Assembly: GCA_029781135.1 (NCBI GenBank)
Contig: JAKOXH010000051.1
Span: 87,568-151,567 of the forward strand
Source: Planctomycetota bacterium
Lineage (GTDB): Bacteria; Planctomycetota; Planctomycetia; Pirellulales; Lacipirellulaceae
Reading direction: 5' to 3'
DNA length: 64,000 bases
Shown: positions 46,197 through 54,097 of the stretch, in pieces
Layout: the number at the start of each line of letters is the position of its first letter
Position numbering within the stretch: position 1 is the first letter of the stretch
Position numbers and translations under genes: made by a program
Notes under the pieces: generated by a model
Database searches by the model: none
What the model saw: the letters and a program-made list of their open reading frames with translations, nothing else
What the model was told of the DNA's origin: nothing

Positions 46197-46364
46197 GACA
46201 ACTTCCCTAACGTGATAAACTGATCGGCCCTGGGACCGGGGTGAGGGTGCCTTGACGCAAGCCTTGCAGCGGACCCTAACGCGAATCCGACCTGGCAAAC
46301 TGCGCTGAACCTGCTCTAATAGCAGAACCCTCAACATTCTTCATCTCTATTTCCGGAAAATGAG

Positions 46365-46880
46365 ATGAAATTCAAGAAAACCAGAATCGCATTTTCTGCC
46401 CTCTGCGGCATTCTGTGCTTGCTGTTAGTTGCCTTTTGGGTGCGGAGTTATCGGACACGCGATTGGCTCGGGCTTCCTGGTCCAGGACAAAACGAAGTTT
46501 TCATGTTGCGGGGAATGATTAGGTTTCAGCATTGGTCTGGCAAACCGCTTCCAGTTCAACTCCAGTGGCAACACCATGCGGAATCGGCACGAGGTTTGAG
46601 TGATTTCATTGACGTCCCGATGGTGCGCCTCTTAGCGTCGCGCCACGAAAGTTCGTTTCACGGTCCTTATTTCGGCTTGATTTATTATCGCGATGGTTCT
46701 GGTTCGTACGACATTTACGTGCGAATGCGGGCGTTGGCCACACTATTGGCAATCTTGACTGTGGTTCCGTGGCTACCGTGGAAGCTCTGGCCCATGCGTT
46801 TCAGCCTCCGCGTTCTACTACTCTTCCTCACCCTAATTGCATTACTATTAGGTTGGATAATGTGCTTCGCCCGATTTTGA
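46365..46880 (+). CDS. Small two-span membrane protein, paralog A
   Basis: 171 aa, MKFKKTRIAFSALCGILCLLLVAFWVR (one TM helix), a soluble middle with a polar Tyr/His-rich patch (HGPYFGLIYYRDGSGSYDIYV), and two C-terminal TM helices (ALATLLAILTVVPWLPW, FSLRVLLLFLTLIALLLGWIM). The FSLRVLLLF-type C-terminus recurs widely in planctomycete small membrane proteins. It shares its N-terminus and end pattern with the next gene, 19 bases downstream. Function unknown. Confidence 0.75.
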   Translation: MKFKKTRIAFSALCGILCLLLVAFWVRSYRTRDWLGLPGPGQNEVFMLRGMIRFQHWSGKPLPVQLQWQHHAESARGLSDFIDVPMVRLLASRHESSFHGPYFGLIYYRDGSGSYDIYVRMRALATLLAILTVVPWLPWKLWPMRFSLRVLLLFLTLIALLLGWIMCFARF

Positions 46881-46899
46881 TTCATTCGCACGCACCACG

Positions 46900-47334
46900 A
46901 TGAGATTCAAGAAATCCAGAATTGGGTGGTCATTGTGCTGGGGAATGTTCTGCTTGCTATTGACTGGATTGTGGGCGCGGAGTTGGTTTGTCGGTGGGAA
47001 AATTGCAGGAATCAACCTCCTAGATGGAACCTATTGCGAACTTGCCTCTCAAGGTGGGCAGTTCGGAGTATTGAGTTTAAAAGATAGCGGAAGAGTACCC
47101 GGAGACCTAGTTGGTGATTATTTTGGTATCTGGTCTTATGGCATTCACTGTTATGGTGGTGTTCCCAACTTCCTAATCGTATTTCCTTGTTGGATGTCCG
47201 TTGTTATTACCGGCATGGTTGCAGCATCACCTTGGTATCCTTGGTCCAAGCGTTTCAGACTCCGCACCCTCCTCATCGCCACGACCGCCGTCGCCGTAGC
47301 GCTGTGGTTCATCGTGTGGATGACGCGGAGATGA
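46900..47334 (+). CDS. Small two-span membrane protein, paralog B
   Basis: 144 aa: MRFKKSRIGWSLCWGMFCLLLTGLWARS (compare MKFKKTRIAFSALCG in A), a shorter middle, then VVITGMVAASPWYPW and FRLRTLLIATTAVAVALWFIV. Nineteen bases after paralog A, so co-transcribed and probably a tandem duplication. Function unknown. Confidence 0.75.
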   Translation: MRFKKSRIGWSLCWGMFCLLLTGLWARSWFVGGKIAGINLLDGTYCELASQGGQFGVLSLKDSGRVPGDLVGDYFGIWSYGIHCYGGVPNFLIVFPCWMSVVITGMVAASPWYPWSKRFRLRTLLIATTAVAVALWFIVWMTRR

Positions 47335-47343
47335 GAACGCATT

Positions 47344-47378
47344 CCCCTTCTCCCTTTGGGAGAGGGCCGGGGTGAGGG
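47344..47378. repeat. Palindromic repeat, CCCTTTGGGAGAGGG family
   Basis: CCCCTTCTCCCTTTGGGAGA then GGGCCGGGGTGAGGG, ten bases after the paralog B stop. Confidence 0.8.
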
Positions 47379-47414
47379 TGCCCTGAAGACAATCCCGTAA
47401 TATCCCCTAACAAC

Positions 47415-48395
47415 ATGCACCAACAATCAATGAATTCCAGCAGTACAATTCTCCGACTGGCTTCTTGCTGTGCATTCGTCCTCGTCACCTTGACCGCCAC
47501 CACCCGCGCCGAAGAACCACGCCGCCCCGAACTCACCAAGCTGCCGTTCGCCTTCGCCAAGGGCATGGAAAACACGCCGCTGCAATACAAGGGCCGGCTG
47601 CTCCTCGTGATGAACCGCCGCGACGACACGAAGTCCGAAAAGGACGGCTACCGCGACTCGATGTACGGCTACTTCCTCGACCTCCGCACCGGCGAAGAGT
47701 TCGGCCGGTTCGCGGCCGGCCACTCGTTTGTCAACGGGTTCGTCGAGGGGGAACGGCTACACGTCTTTGCCAGCCAGGGGACCGATCGCGACTGGTTCCA
47801 GAGCATCGACCACTTCTGGACCGACGACTTGAAGACCTGGCAACAGGAAGAAGCCATTCGCAAGACCCCCGACGAGCACTTGTTCAACTCGTCGGTCTGC
47901 CGCGACGACCAGGGCTACGTCATGGCCTACGAATCAAACCGCCCCGTTCAATTTTGCTTCCGCTTTGCCCGCTCGCCGGACCTCCACCACTGGACGACGG
48001 TCCCCAACCTCTGCTTCCGCGGCGAACGCAACGAATACAGCGCCTGCCCCGCCCTCCGCTACTTCCAGCCGTACTATTACGTGCTCTATCTGCACGCCGC
48101 CACGAAAAACCATCCCGGCTGGATCACCTATATCGCGCGCTCCAAGAACCTGGCCACCTGGGAAATCAGCCCGCTGAACCCCGTGCTCGAGGCCGGCCCA
48201 GGCGAAGGCATCAACAACTCCGATGTCGATGTCATCGAAATCGGCGGTAAGACCTACCTCACCTACGCCACCGGCGACCAAGCCACCTGGAGCGCCGTCC
48301 GCATGGCGATGTACCCCGGCCCACTACACGATTTCCTCGCCGCCTGGTTCCCCGGCAACACCCCCGGCCCCACCGCCGACGCCCGCCTCAAATAG
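47415..48395 (+). CDS. Secreted five-bladed propeller, GH43/GH32/GH130-like
   Basis: 326 aa (ATG 47415; ATG 47430 is equally possible). Signal peptide ending TTRAEEP. Repeated blade motifs: GMENTPLQYKGRLLLVMNRR, FTDDLKTW-type TDDLKTWQQEEAI, SPDLHHWTTVPNLCF, ARSKNLATWEISPLNPV, with INNSDVDVIEIGGKTYLTY near the end. This resembles the sugar-cleaving five-bladed propellers (GH43, GH32, GH130), but the catalytic acids of one family are not all certain by eye. It suggests plant- or algal-polysaccharide use. Confidence 0.75.
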   Translation: MHQQSMNSSSTILRLASCCAFVLVTLTATTRAEEPRRPELTKLPFAFAKGMENTPLQYKGRLLLVMNRRDDTKSEKDGYRDSMYGYFLDLRTGEEFGRFAAGHSFVNGFVEGERLHVFASQGTDRDWFQSIDHFWTDDLKTWQQEEAIRKTPDEHLFNSSVCRDDQGYVMAYESNRPVQFCFRFARSPDLHHWTTVPNLCFRGERNEYSACPALRYFQPYYYVLYLHAATKNHPGWITYIARSKNLATWEISPLNPVLEAGPGEGINNSDVDVIEIGGKTYLTYATGDQATWSAVRMAMYPGPLHDFLAAWFPGNTPGPTADARLK

Positions 48396-48498
48396 CTGAT
48401 CCCCACAAAGCCGCGACCGCCGGTTGCGGAAAGTGCCGCGATGACCATCCCTGCGCCGGAAACCACCGAAGTACCGATCAGTTTAAGAGCGCGTCGCC

Positions 48499-49527
48499 TT
48501 ACGCAACTTGCGTCTCGGGCTGCATCGCCCGCCGATCGCTGTACGGAATCTCTTCGACCGGCAACGACACCAAATACTCAGCCTCGGCAGAGATAGGCAG
48601 CGAGGTCACGCCATCGCCCGCCGCGGCCGGCTCGATGATTTCCGCTTCGCTCTGGGCACCGGTTTGCACCAAGGCCACCATCGCCAACACGCCCGCAATC
48701 GCGACCGCCTGCATGCCGCTGATCGACTCGTGATCGAACGTGCCCCAGAAGAGCGCCAGCACGGGCACCACATAGGTCGTCATACCCGCGAATAACGGTC
48801 CACGCTTGAGGATCATCCAAATGAAGACCATCGTCGAAACACCGCTGCCGATAACGCCCAACAGCACAAGATACACCATCGCCTCAGGAGTCACCGCCAC
48901 CCCCGTCGGCGCCGCAATATGCCACGACGCCAAGAGATCCGGCGAATAATGGAGCGGCAGCAGCGCCAGCCCCGAGACGGTAAGAAGCGTTGCCGTAAGG
49001 GGTGCCGCCGGCACATGCGGCAGTTTCCACTTGATGAACGTGTTGCTCAGCGCGGACGAGAGCGGAATGATCATCGTGAGCGCTAGCAGGCTGACCGACA
49101 TCCCACGGTGCATGCCCTCTTCCACAAGCAAGAAGATACCCAGCAAACCGCCCAACACGCCGCAGAGTTCGCGACTCGTCGGCCGCACGCCTAGCATCGG
49201 CACCGATACCAAGATCGTCAGCAGCGGGATCGCAGCGACCATCGTCCCGAAGAAGCTATGTCCAAAGCCTTGGGCGATGACATAAGCCTGAATGATCTGC
49301 GGCGGGGCTGTGAATAAGAGCGACGAGCACGCCATCAAGCCCAGATCTCGCCAGGAGAGGCGATAGTTGTCGCTCTTCCACCACCAGCAGAAGGCCACGA
49401 CCGCGGCCCCGCTGAACAACCGCCACAGCGCGATCTCGACGGGCCCCATCACGTGGGTCACCCGTTCGAGCAAGATGAACGTGGTCCCCCAAACCGTACA
49501 GCAAAAGATAAATGCCAGATGCGCCAC
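48499..49527 (-). CDS. EamA/DMT-family transporter
   Basis: Start taken at GTG 49527 (MAHLAFIFCCTVWGTTFILL), where helix 1 begins; the frame is open to a TTG at 49656 but the extra 43 residues are not transporter-like. 342 aa. Ten hydrophobic segments in two EamA halves (ALWRLFSGAAVVAFCWWWKS, AAIPLLTILVSVPMLGVRPT; and VYLVLLGVIGSGVSTMVFIW, TYVVPVLALFWGTFDHESIS). C-terminal acidic tail. Drug/metabolite exporters or permeases; substrate unknown. Confidence 0.8.
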   Translation of the reverse strand: MAHLAFIFCCTVWGTTFILLERVTHVMGPVEIALWRLFSGAAVVAFCWWWKSDNYRLSWRDLGLMACSSLLFTAPPQIIQAYVIAQGFGHSFFGTMVAAIPLLTILVSVPMLGVRPTSRELCGVLGGLLGIFLLVEEGMHRGMSVSLLALTMIIPLSSALSNTFIKWKLPHVPAAPLTATLLTVSGLALLPLHYSPDLLASWHIAAPTGVAVTPEAMVYLVLLGVIGSGVSTMVFIWMILKRGPLFAGMTTYVVPVLALFWGTFDHESISGMQAVAIAGVLAMVALVQTGAQSEAEIIEPAAAGDGVTSLPISAEAEYLVSLPVEEIPYSDRRAMQPETQVA

Positions 49528-49814
49528 AGCAGGTCCGTCGTCCGAGGTGAGTGTTCCAGCCTGAAACTTCGCGGTCAACCAAAATCGCCTTCGCGGCGGC
49601 GTCCACGCCGAACACCCGCTCGCACGCGTCACCCAGGATAGACGGCCGATTCTCAATTCTGGTTCGCGGGCGGGATTTTAGCAACCGCCCGCGGGGCAGG
49701 GCAGGGCAAAACCCCCGCAATTTCCCACCGCCAGCGTCCCTTTAGCATCGGCGGCCACGCCGAATCTACCGCCAGCAACCGCCGCCACTTCCCACAAACC
49801 AAATCTCATCCACC

Positions 49815-50690
49815 TCACTTCTTCAAATGCCGATCAAAAAACGCCACCATCGCCGCGTCGGCCTTGGCCGCATCCTCGCCTTGAAAACCGTGGCCCGCGC
49901 CTTCCATCGTCAACAACTCGGCCTCGACGCCCGCCGCTTTCAGTTTATCGACGATCCACTGGGCCTGCTCGAACGCCACATAGTTATCCTTCGTGCCGTG
50001 GATGCACAACGTCGGCGCGGCATTCGGCGTCACCCAATAGAGCGGACTCGCCACAATGTGCCGCTGGCGGGCCTGCTCCACATTGCCGCCCAAGAAGAGT
50101 GGCAGCACTTCGGCCGCATCCACGCTCTTGCCGTACGACTTCGTGAAATCGCTTGGCCCGTAGAAATTCACAACACATGCCACGCGGCTCGATTGATCGA
50201 GATTCTCGCCGTCGCCTTCAAACTGCTTTTGGTCGGCCGTCACACCCAGAAATTGTGCCAGGTGTCCGCCGGCCGAGCCGCCCATCGCACCGATACGATT
50301 CGGATCGATATGGTACTTCGCCGCATTCGCCCGCAACCACCGCACGGCCGCCTTAACGTCGTTCACCGCTGCCGGAAATTGGTACTTCGGCGCCAATCGA
50401 TAAGTGACCGTCACCGCCACATAGCCATTTTCGGCCAGCTTCTTGATGAGCCCATCATACCCGTCGCGGGTGCCCGCTCGAAACCCGCCGCCATGAATAC
50501 ACACCACCGCCGGAAACGGCCCCGCGCCCTCCGGCCGCGCCATGTTCAACTGCAGGTGCTGATTGTCCGGGTTCGCGTATTCGACATCTTTCTCGATGAC
50601 GACGCTACTTGCAGCACAAAGACTTTGCCCCGCGAAAGTAACCACCATTAGAGCAAAAACTCTTAAACGCGTTCGACACATCAACCTCAT
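49815..50690 (-). CDS. Secreted alpha/beta-hydrolase esterase
   Basis: 291 aa with a signal peptide (ALMVVTFAGQSLCAAS). HGGGFRAGTRDGYDGL is the oxyanion-hole motif, GAMGGSAGGHLAQF the nucleophile elbow (Ser in GGSAGG), TLCIHGTKDNYVAF the Asp, and GAGHGFQGE the His. This is the BD-FAE/carboxylesterase type used on acetylated or feruloylated polysaccharides. It fits the sugar-degrading theme of the window. Confidence 0.92.
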   Translation of the reverse strand: MRLMCRTRLRVFALMVVTFAGQSLCAASSVVIEKDVEYANPDNQHLQLNMARPEGAGPFPAVVCIHGGGFRAGTRDGYDGLIKKLAENGYVAVTVTYRLAPKYQFPAAVNDVKAAVRWLRANAAKYHIDPNRIGAMGGSAGGHLAQFLGVTADQKQFEGDGENLDQSSRVACVVNFYGPSDFTKSYGKSVDAAEVLPLFLGGNVEQARQRHIVASPLYWVTPNAAPTLCIHGTKDNYVAFEQAQWIVDKLKAAGVEAELLTMEGAGHGFQGEDAAKADAAMVAFFDRHLKK

Positions 50691-50786
50691 AAGGATGCCC
50701 TATTACAGTCCAACTCGTTGAATAAAGCGACCGAATCTGATCTCTAGCGAGTTCATCTCGAGGCCACGCTTAGCTCAAACCACTTC

Positions 50787-51215
50787 CTATTCAATGAACA
50801 ACTCGGGTCGTACCTTGAACCGCGCCGCCAGTTTACGCACATGCTCAACAGTTAGCGAGCGTTCCCCCTTCAAAATCTTCGAGCCCATGCTGGCGTGAAC
50901 GCCCAATAGTCGCGCTAAATCGGAGGCGTTCATGTCATTTTCATTTAATAAGTGCTTCAGGGAATCGACGCCGCGAATGTCCGAAGTATTGATCGCATGA
51001 TGCTCGGCTTCATAGGCCTGTACGAGCTGAACCAGCGTCTCCATGTATAAGGCCTGCCCTCGTGTCAGTTTAGGGCACGTCATCAGGCGATCGATCATTT
51101 CGACCGTCCTAGTATATTGATCATCGTTGCGAATCGCCTGGGGGGCCATCAAGCGCACGAGCTCTTCAAAACGCCCGGCAAGCGGTTTCGAACGCAGTTT
51201 CTTTGGCGCGTGCAT
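50787..51215 (-). CDS. higA: HigA antitoxin
   Basis: 142 aa, AAGGAG nine bases upstream of ATG 51215. N-terminal helical part (VRLMAPQAIRNDDQYTRTVEM), then an HTH_3-type DNA-binding domain (VDSLKHLLNENDMNASDLARLL, ASMGSKILKGERSLTVEHVRKLAARF). The HigA class neutralises HigB and represses its own operon. It follows higB with six bases between, in the reversed toxin-first order typical of higBA. Confidence 0.9.
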   Translation of the reverse strand: MHAPKKLRSKPLAGRFEELVRLMAPQAIRNDDQYTRTVEMIDRLMTCPKLTRGQALYMETLVQLVQAYEAEHHAINTSDIRGVDSLKHLLNENDMNASDLARLLGVHASMGSKILKGERSLTVEHVRKLAARFKVRPELFIE

Positions 51216-51221
51216 TGTGAA

Positions 51222-51521
51222 TTACTCCTTCCATTTACCGGCGTCATATTGTTCGTGCGTCAAAACCGCGCGCACATTAATGAGCTGATAGTCATAGCGG
51301 ATGCGTACAACCAGCCGATATTTGTTCCCGCCGATGTTAAACACCGTCAACATTCCACCCTTACCAAGCACCGCGTCAGCGTGAGGATAGGTTTGCCGAA
51401 CCTCGTGTAAGCTGTGCCATTCTGCCTGGAGCGCATCCTGGTACCATTGCCGCAACGGCCGCTGCGCGTGGGGATGCTTCGTCCAGAACTCGCGAAGCAT
51501 TTTCAAGCTGATGACACGCAT
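51222..51521 (-). CDS. higB: HigB toxin
   Basis: 99 aa, MRVISLKMLREFWTKHPHAQRPLRQWYQDA, GNKYRLVVRIRYDYQLINVRAVLTHEQYD. This is the HigB_toxin family, an mRNA interferase acting with ribosomes. The start ATG 51521 has no ribosome site; the -10 box sits so that the mRNA would begin at that ATG, i.e. leaderless. Confidence 0.92.
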   Translation of the reverse strand: MRVISLKMLREFWTKHPHAQRPLRQWYQDALQAEWHSLHEVRQTYPHADAVLGKGGMLTVFNIGGNKYRLVVRIRYDYQLINVRAVLTHEQYDAGKWKE

Positions 51522-51527
51522 TGCAGA

Positions 51528-51556
51528 ATTATGCGTGGTTGTGGCCGCGAGAGCAA
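51528..51556 (-). promoter_or_regulatory. Promoter of higBA (leaderless)
   Basis: Minus strand: TTGCTC (51551-51556), 17 bases, CATAAT (51528-51533). The -10 matches five of six; the predicted start falls on the A of the higB ATG. Confidence 0.6.
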
Positions 51557-51562
51557 GCAGAG

Positions 51563-51581
51563 ATTAGACATTTTGTCTAAT
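51563..51581. promoter_or_regulatory. Candidate HigA operator
   Basis: Perfect palindrome ATTAGACA-TTT-TGTCTAAT, six bases upstream of the higB -35 box. Right place and form for HigA autorepression. Confidence 0.8.
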
Positions 51582-51625
51582 AGACGAAGGCTTGCTGCCA
51601 ATTCGTTGCGGCATGCACACGAACC

Positions 51626-52942
51626 CTACCGCACCTTGACCTTGAACCGCAGCACGCCGCCTTCGCCCGGCTTCACCGGGTCGCGGATTTCCCACCGCAG
51701 AATGAGCGACCCGGCATCGTTCGCTTGCGTGATGAAATCCGCATCGACGCTGCTCTTGGCGCTCTCGGGCACGTATTCGAGCCGGGTGGTGAGATTATCG
51801 ACGATCGTCACGTTGCCGATTTTCTGATCGCCGATGTTGTCGTAACGCAGCGTGAACTCGACCTCTTCGCCGGGTTGGGCGTGGCCGCACGATGCCAATT
51901 TCAAGAGCCGTAACTTCGGCGTGTCCGGTCCATCGGTTTGATAAACAAGTCCTGGCTGGCGAATGCCGACCTCGGCATGTGCTTGCTTCACGCCGAACGC
52001 AACTTGCGGCGCCTGCACACCGGTGAGCGTGATGGCCGCCTCTTTCGCGCGTTCGACGAGCGCCTTCTCGGCGTCCGAAACTTCGCCCGTGCGAATGATC
52101 GTCAGGTTCGCGTAAGCCCCCAACGAAGCGAACGCATCCATCGTGGCCTGCAGATTCTCGAGGCCGCCCACATGTTGCCGCTGCCGGAAAAGGTTTGCCG
52201 GCTGCTGCCCCATGTCGACCGCAACGGCGTTCCGCTGCTTCTGCGAGATCGGCGGCAACGCCAGCGTCGCTTTCGCCAGCGACAGCTCATCACTCGCCTG
52301 ACTGACGAACACCGGCTGCTCGTGGGCAATCGGCTGCACGACTCGCCGCACCACGGCGAATCGCGGAGCATAAATGCACACGCGATTACTGGGCGTCACC
52401 AGCACCCGGCCATCGACCGTGTCGTAGTGACTAATTGCATCTTCCTGTTCCAGCCCCGTAATCGACCAATCGGCATGCACGCCGGCGGGTGTTCCGTAAT
52501 CGCCGCCGTCGCACAAATATTCGTCCCCCGGCCCCAGCACCGGGCCGTAAGGATCCGAGTCGTCGCAATCATCCGTCGCGCATGCGCCGGCTTCGCAACC
52601 GGCGATGCCGCCTTCATCACTTGCGATAATGCCTTGCTCCACCGATCCCTCGGGCACAGCAACTACGCCCGCTGCGTTGGGCAAACCAGATCCTACTGGC
52701 TCGTCACCGATGACGGCGGGCGGTGATGGAACAACTTGCTCCATATTTGGCGCGGACGGCAGCGCGGGCGATTGCCCCCAGGGAGCCGCCAAAGTCTTAT
52801 CTGCCGATAAATGTTTGCGCGTAACCGGCTCGGCACATGCGTTGAGAATGACCATCGCCGCGGCAATCAAAACACAACGCCACCACAGCGGCAGATGTTC
52901 TGCCTGCGGTTGCGTGGTTTCAGATGCGAAGGCGTTGGTCAT
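51626..52942 (-). CDS. Envelope lipoprotein with DUF11-type domain
   Basis: 438 aa. N-terminal MTNAFASETTQPQAEHLPLWWRCV, then a lipobox in AAAMVILNAC (Cys36). Residues 40-150 are Pro/Asp-rich with several Cys. The middle has helix/coil. The C-terminal 100 residues (LRLLKLASCGHAQPGEEVEFTLRYDNIGDQKIGNVTIVDNL, EYVPESAKSSVDADF) are a DUF11/SipW-like immunoglobulin fold used by bacterial surface proteins. It heads a group of three envelope genes with the pair at 53093 and 54094. A dispersed repeat lies 14 bases upstream of its start. Confidence 0.8.
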   Translation of the reverse strand: MTNAFASETTQPQAEHLPLWWRCVLIAAAMVILNACAEPVTRKHLSADKTLAAPWGQSPALPSAPNMEQVVPSPPAVIGDEPVGSGLPNAAGVVAVPEGSVEQGIIASDEGGIAGCEAGACATDDCDDSDPYGPVLGPGDEYLCDGGDYGTPAGVHADWSITGLEQEDAISHYDTVDGRVLVTPSNRVCIYAPRFAVVRRVVQPIAHEQPVFVSQASDELSLAKATLALPPISQKQRNAVAVDMGQQPANLFRQRQHVGGLENLQATMDAFASLGAYANLTIIRTGEVSDAEKALVERAKEAAITLTGVQAPQVAFGVKQAHAEVGIRQPGLVYQTDGPDTPKLRLLKLASCGHAQPGEEVEFTLRYDNIGDQKIGNVTIVDNLTTRLEYVPESAKSSVDADFITQANDAGSLILRWEIRDPVKPGEGGVLRFKVKVR

Positions 52943-52955
52943 TATTTGTGCTTTT

Positions 52956-53073
52956 TATTGAGGCTTACGCAGCGTATGGATTGTGGGAGGCCTCTCTGAG
53001 GCCGATTTCGTGCTTCATTGGAGAGCGTTATCGGCGCCTTCCACAGGCCTATTTACACGCCGCAGCCTTGACT
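52956..53073. repeat. TATTGAG...GAGGCCTCTCTGAGGCCG dispersed repeat, copy 2
   Basis: See 37592-37703. Same order of landmarks, same orientation relative to the downstream minus-strand gene. The second half is more diverged than the first. Confidence 0.85.
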
Positions 53074-53092
53074 TGATCTCAATCACCTTATG

Positions 53093-53869
53093 CTATTTTT
53101 GCACTTGCGCTTGGCCCGTTGCTTCGACCGTTGCGCTGGTTTCGCACGCCGGAATCGCCGAGGGGTCAAACGTCACAAACCGCGGCGGGCACGTCTCGCA
53201 TTCTGAATTCGCGTTCGGCACGCGGCCGCCAATTCGCAGAATCGCGACCGGCCGCCCTTGCCGATCGGCCGTCACGAGTGGGTCTTCACCCTTCGGAGCT
53301 TCCACCCACGGCAATTCTTCGGTCGCCTTGCGAGCAATCGGCAATGCCTGGTTGGGTTCCTCGATATAGATCACGCGCGTTACAAACGCACCGCGTGACG
53401 CAAGTTCGAGCTCCTCTTGCGTCAGATCGATGGGAATCGGATACCGCAACCGCAATCGCGGCGGCGGATACGTGCGGTCGATCACCTCGATGGTTGGATA
53501 GACTTCCAAGCCTTCCGTATTGGGAATGTCGCCGACCTGCAGACGATACACAGGCCCAATTTGCAGGCCCACGAGCACCTCGGTTACCTGGGCGTTCGAG
53601 AAACCGCCTTCCGTAGCCAGTGCGATCCGAGCGCCTTCGGGCGCCCGGATCCGCACCGGCTGGAAGTACCCCGGCAACGGTCCACCTCGGTGGAGTCGAA
53701 GGCTGCCAATCGCTCCCGGCGGCAGGGCACCAGCATTTAGCCAGTGCACAGGTCGATCCTGTGCGGCAGCCGTGAGGCCACTCGACAAAACGACCAGCAC
53801 TGCCCATCGCAGTATGCCTTCAACCCGCGTTCGCCGTAGCGAACGCGTTAGCACCAGTGCCGTTGACAT
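53093..53869 (-). CDS. Exported envelope protein, paralog 1
   Basis: 258 aa (signal peptide LRWAVLVVLSSGLTAAAQDR). The core VYRLQVGDIPNTEGLEVYPTIEVIDRTY, then RYPIPIDLTQEELELASRGAFVTRVIYI, closely matches the downstream protein's IYRLKISNIPGRAGVNLYPTLEVA and SPIPVQFTAEDFDQVVSGNFVTKVIYL. A short Cys-containing tail (NSECETCPPRF). The two form a family I do not recognise; export and a beta-rich fold are all that can be said. Confidence 0.8.
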   Translation of the reverse strand: MSTALVLTRSLRRTRVEGILRWAVLVVLSSGLTAAAQDRPVHWLNAGALPPGAIGSLRLHRGGPLPGYFQPVRIRAPEGARIALATEGGFSNAQVTEVLVGLQIGPVYRLQVGDIPNTEGLEVYPTIEVIDRTYPPPRLRLRYPIPIDLTQEELELASRGAFVTRVIYIEEPNQALPIARKATEELPWVEAPKGEDPLVTADRQGRPVAILRIGGRVPNANSECETCPPRFVTFDPSAIPACETSATVEATGQAQVQK

Positions 53870-54031
53870 GGGGAAATTTATGTAGGTCCTTTCTGCCGGA
53901 AAGGACCTGAACGAAGTTCGATGTTGGTTTTGTACTTTAAGTCTACTCGGCTTGCCGAACCTCTTATCCCCCTCTCGAAAAGGAACGGAGCGAGGGAGAT
54001 TCAGTAAGACTGAATGTCAGAGCTTTCGTTT

Positions 54032-54097
54032 ACCTACTCACCTACTCACCTACTCACTTACTCACCTACTCACTTACTCACCTACTCACCCCCTCAC
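54032..54097. repeat. Tandem octamer array, eight units
   Basis: Eight copies of ACCTACTC (two with ACTTACTC and one ACCCCCTC), ending exactly at the stop codon of the next gene. Simple sequence of this kind is a candidate for slippage. Confidence 0.9.

Noticed and set aside
54032..54097. CRISPR-like array
   Set aside because: Units are eight bases and without spacers.
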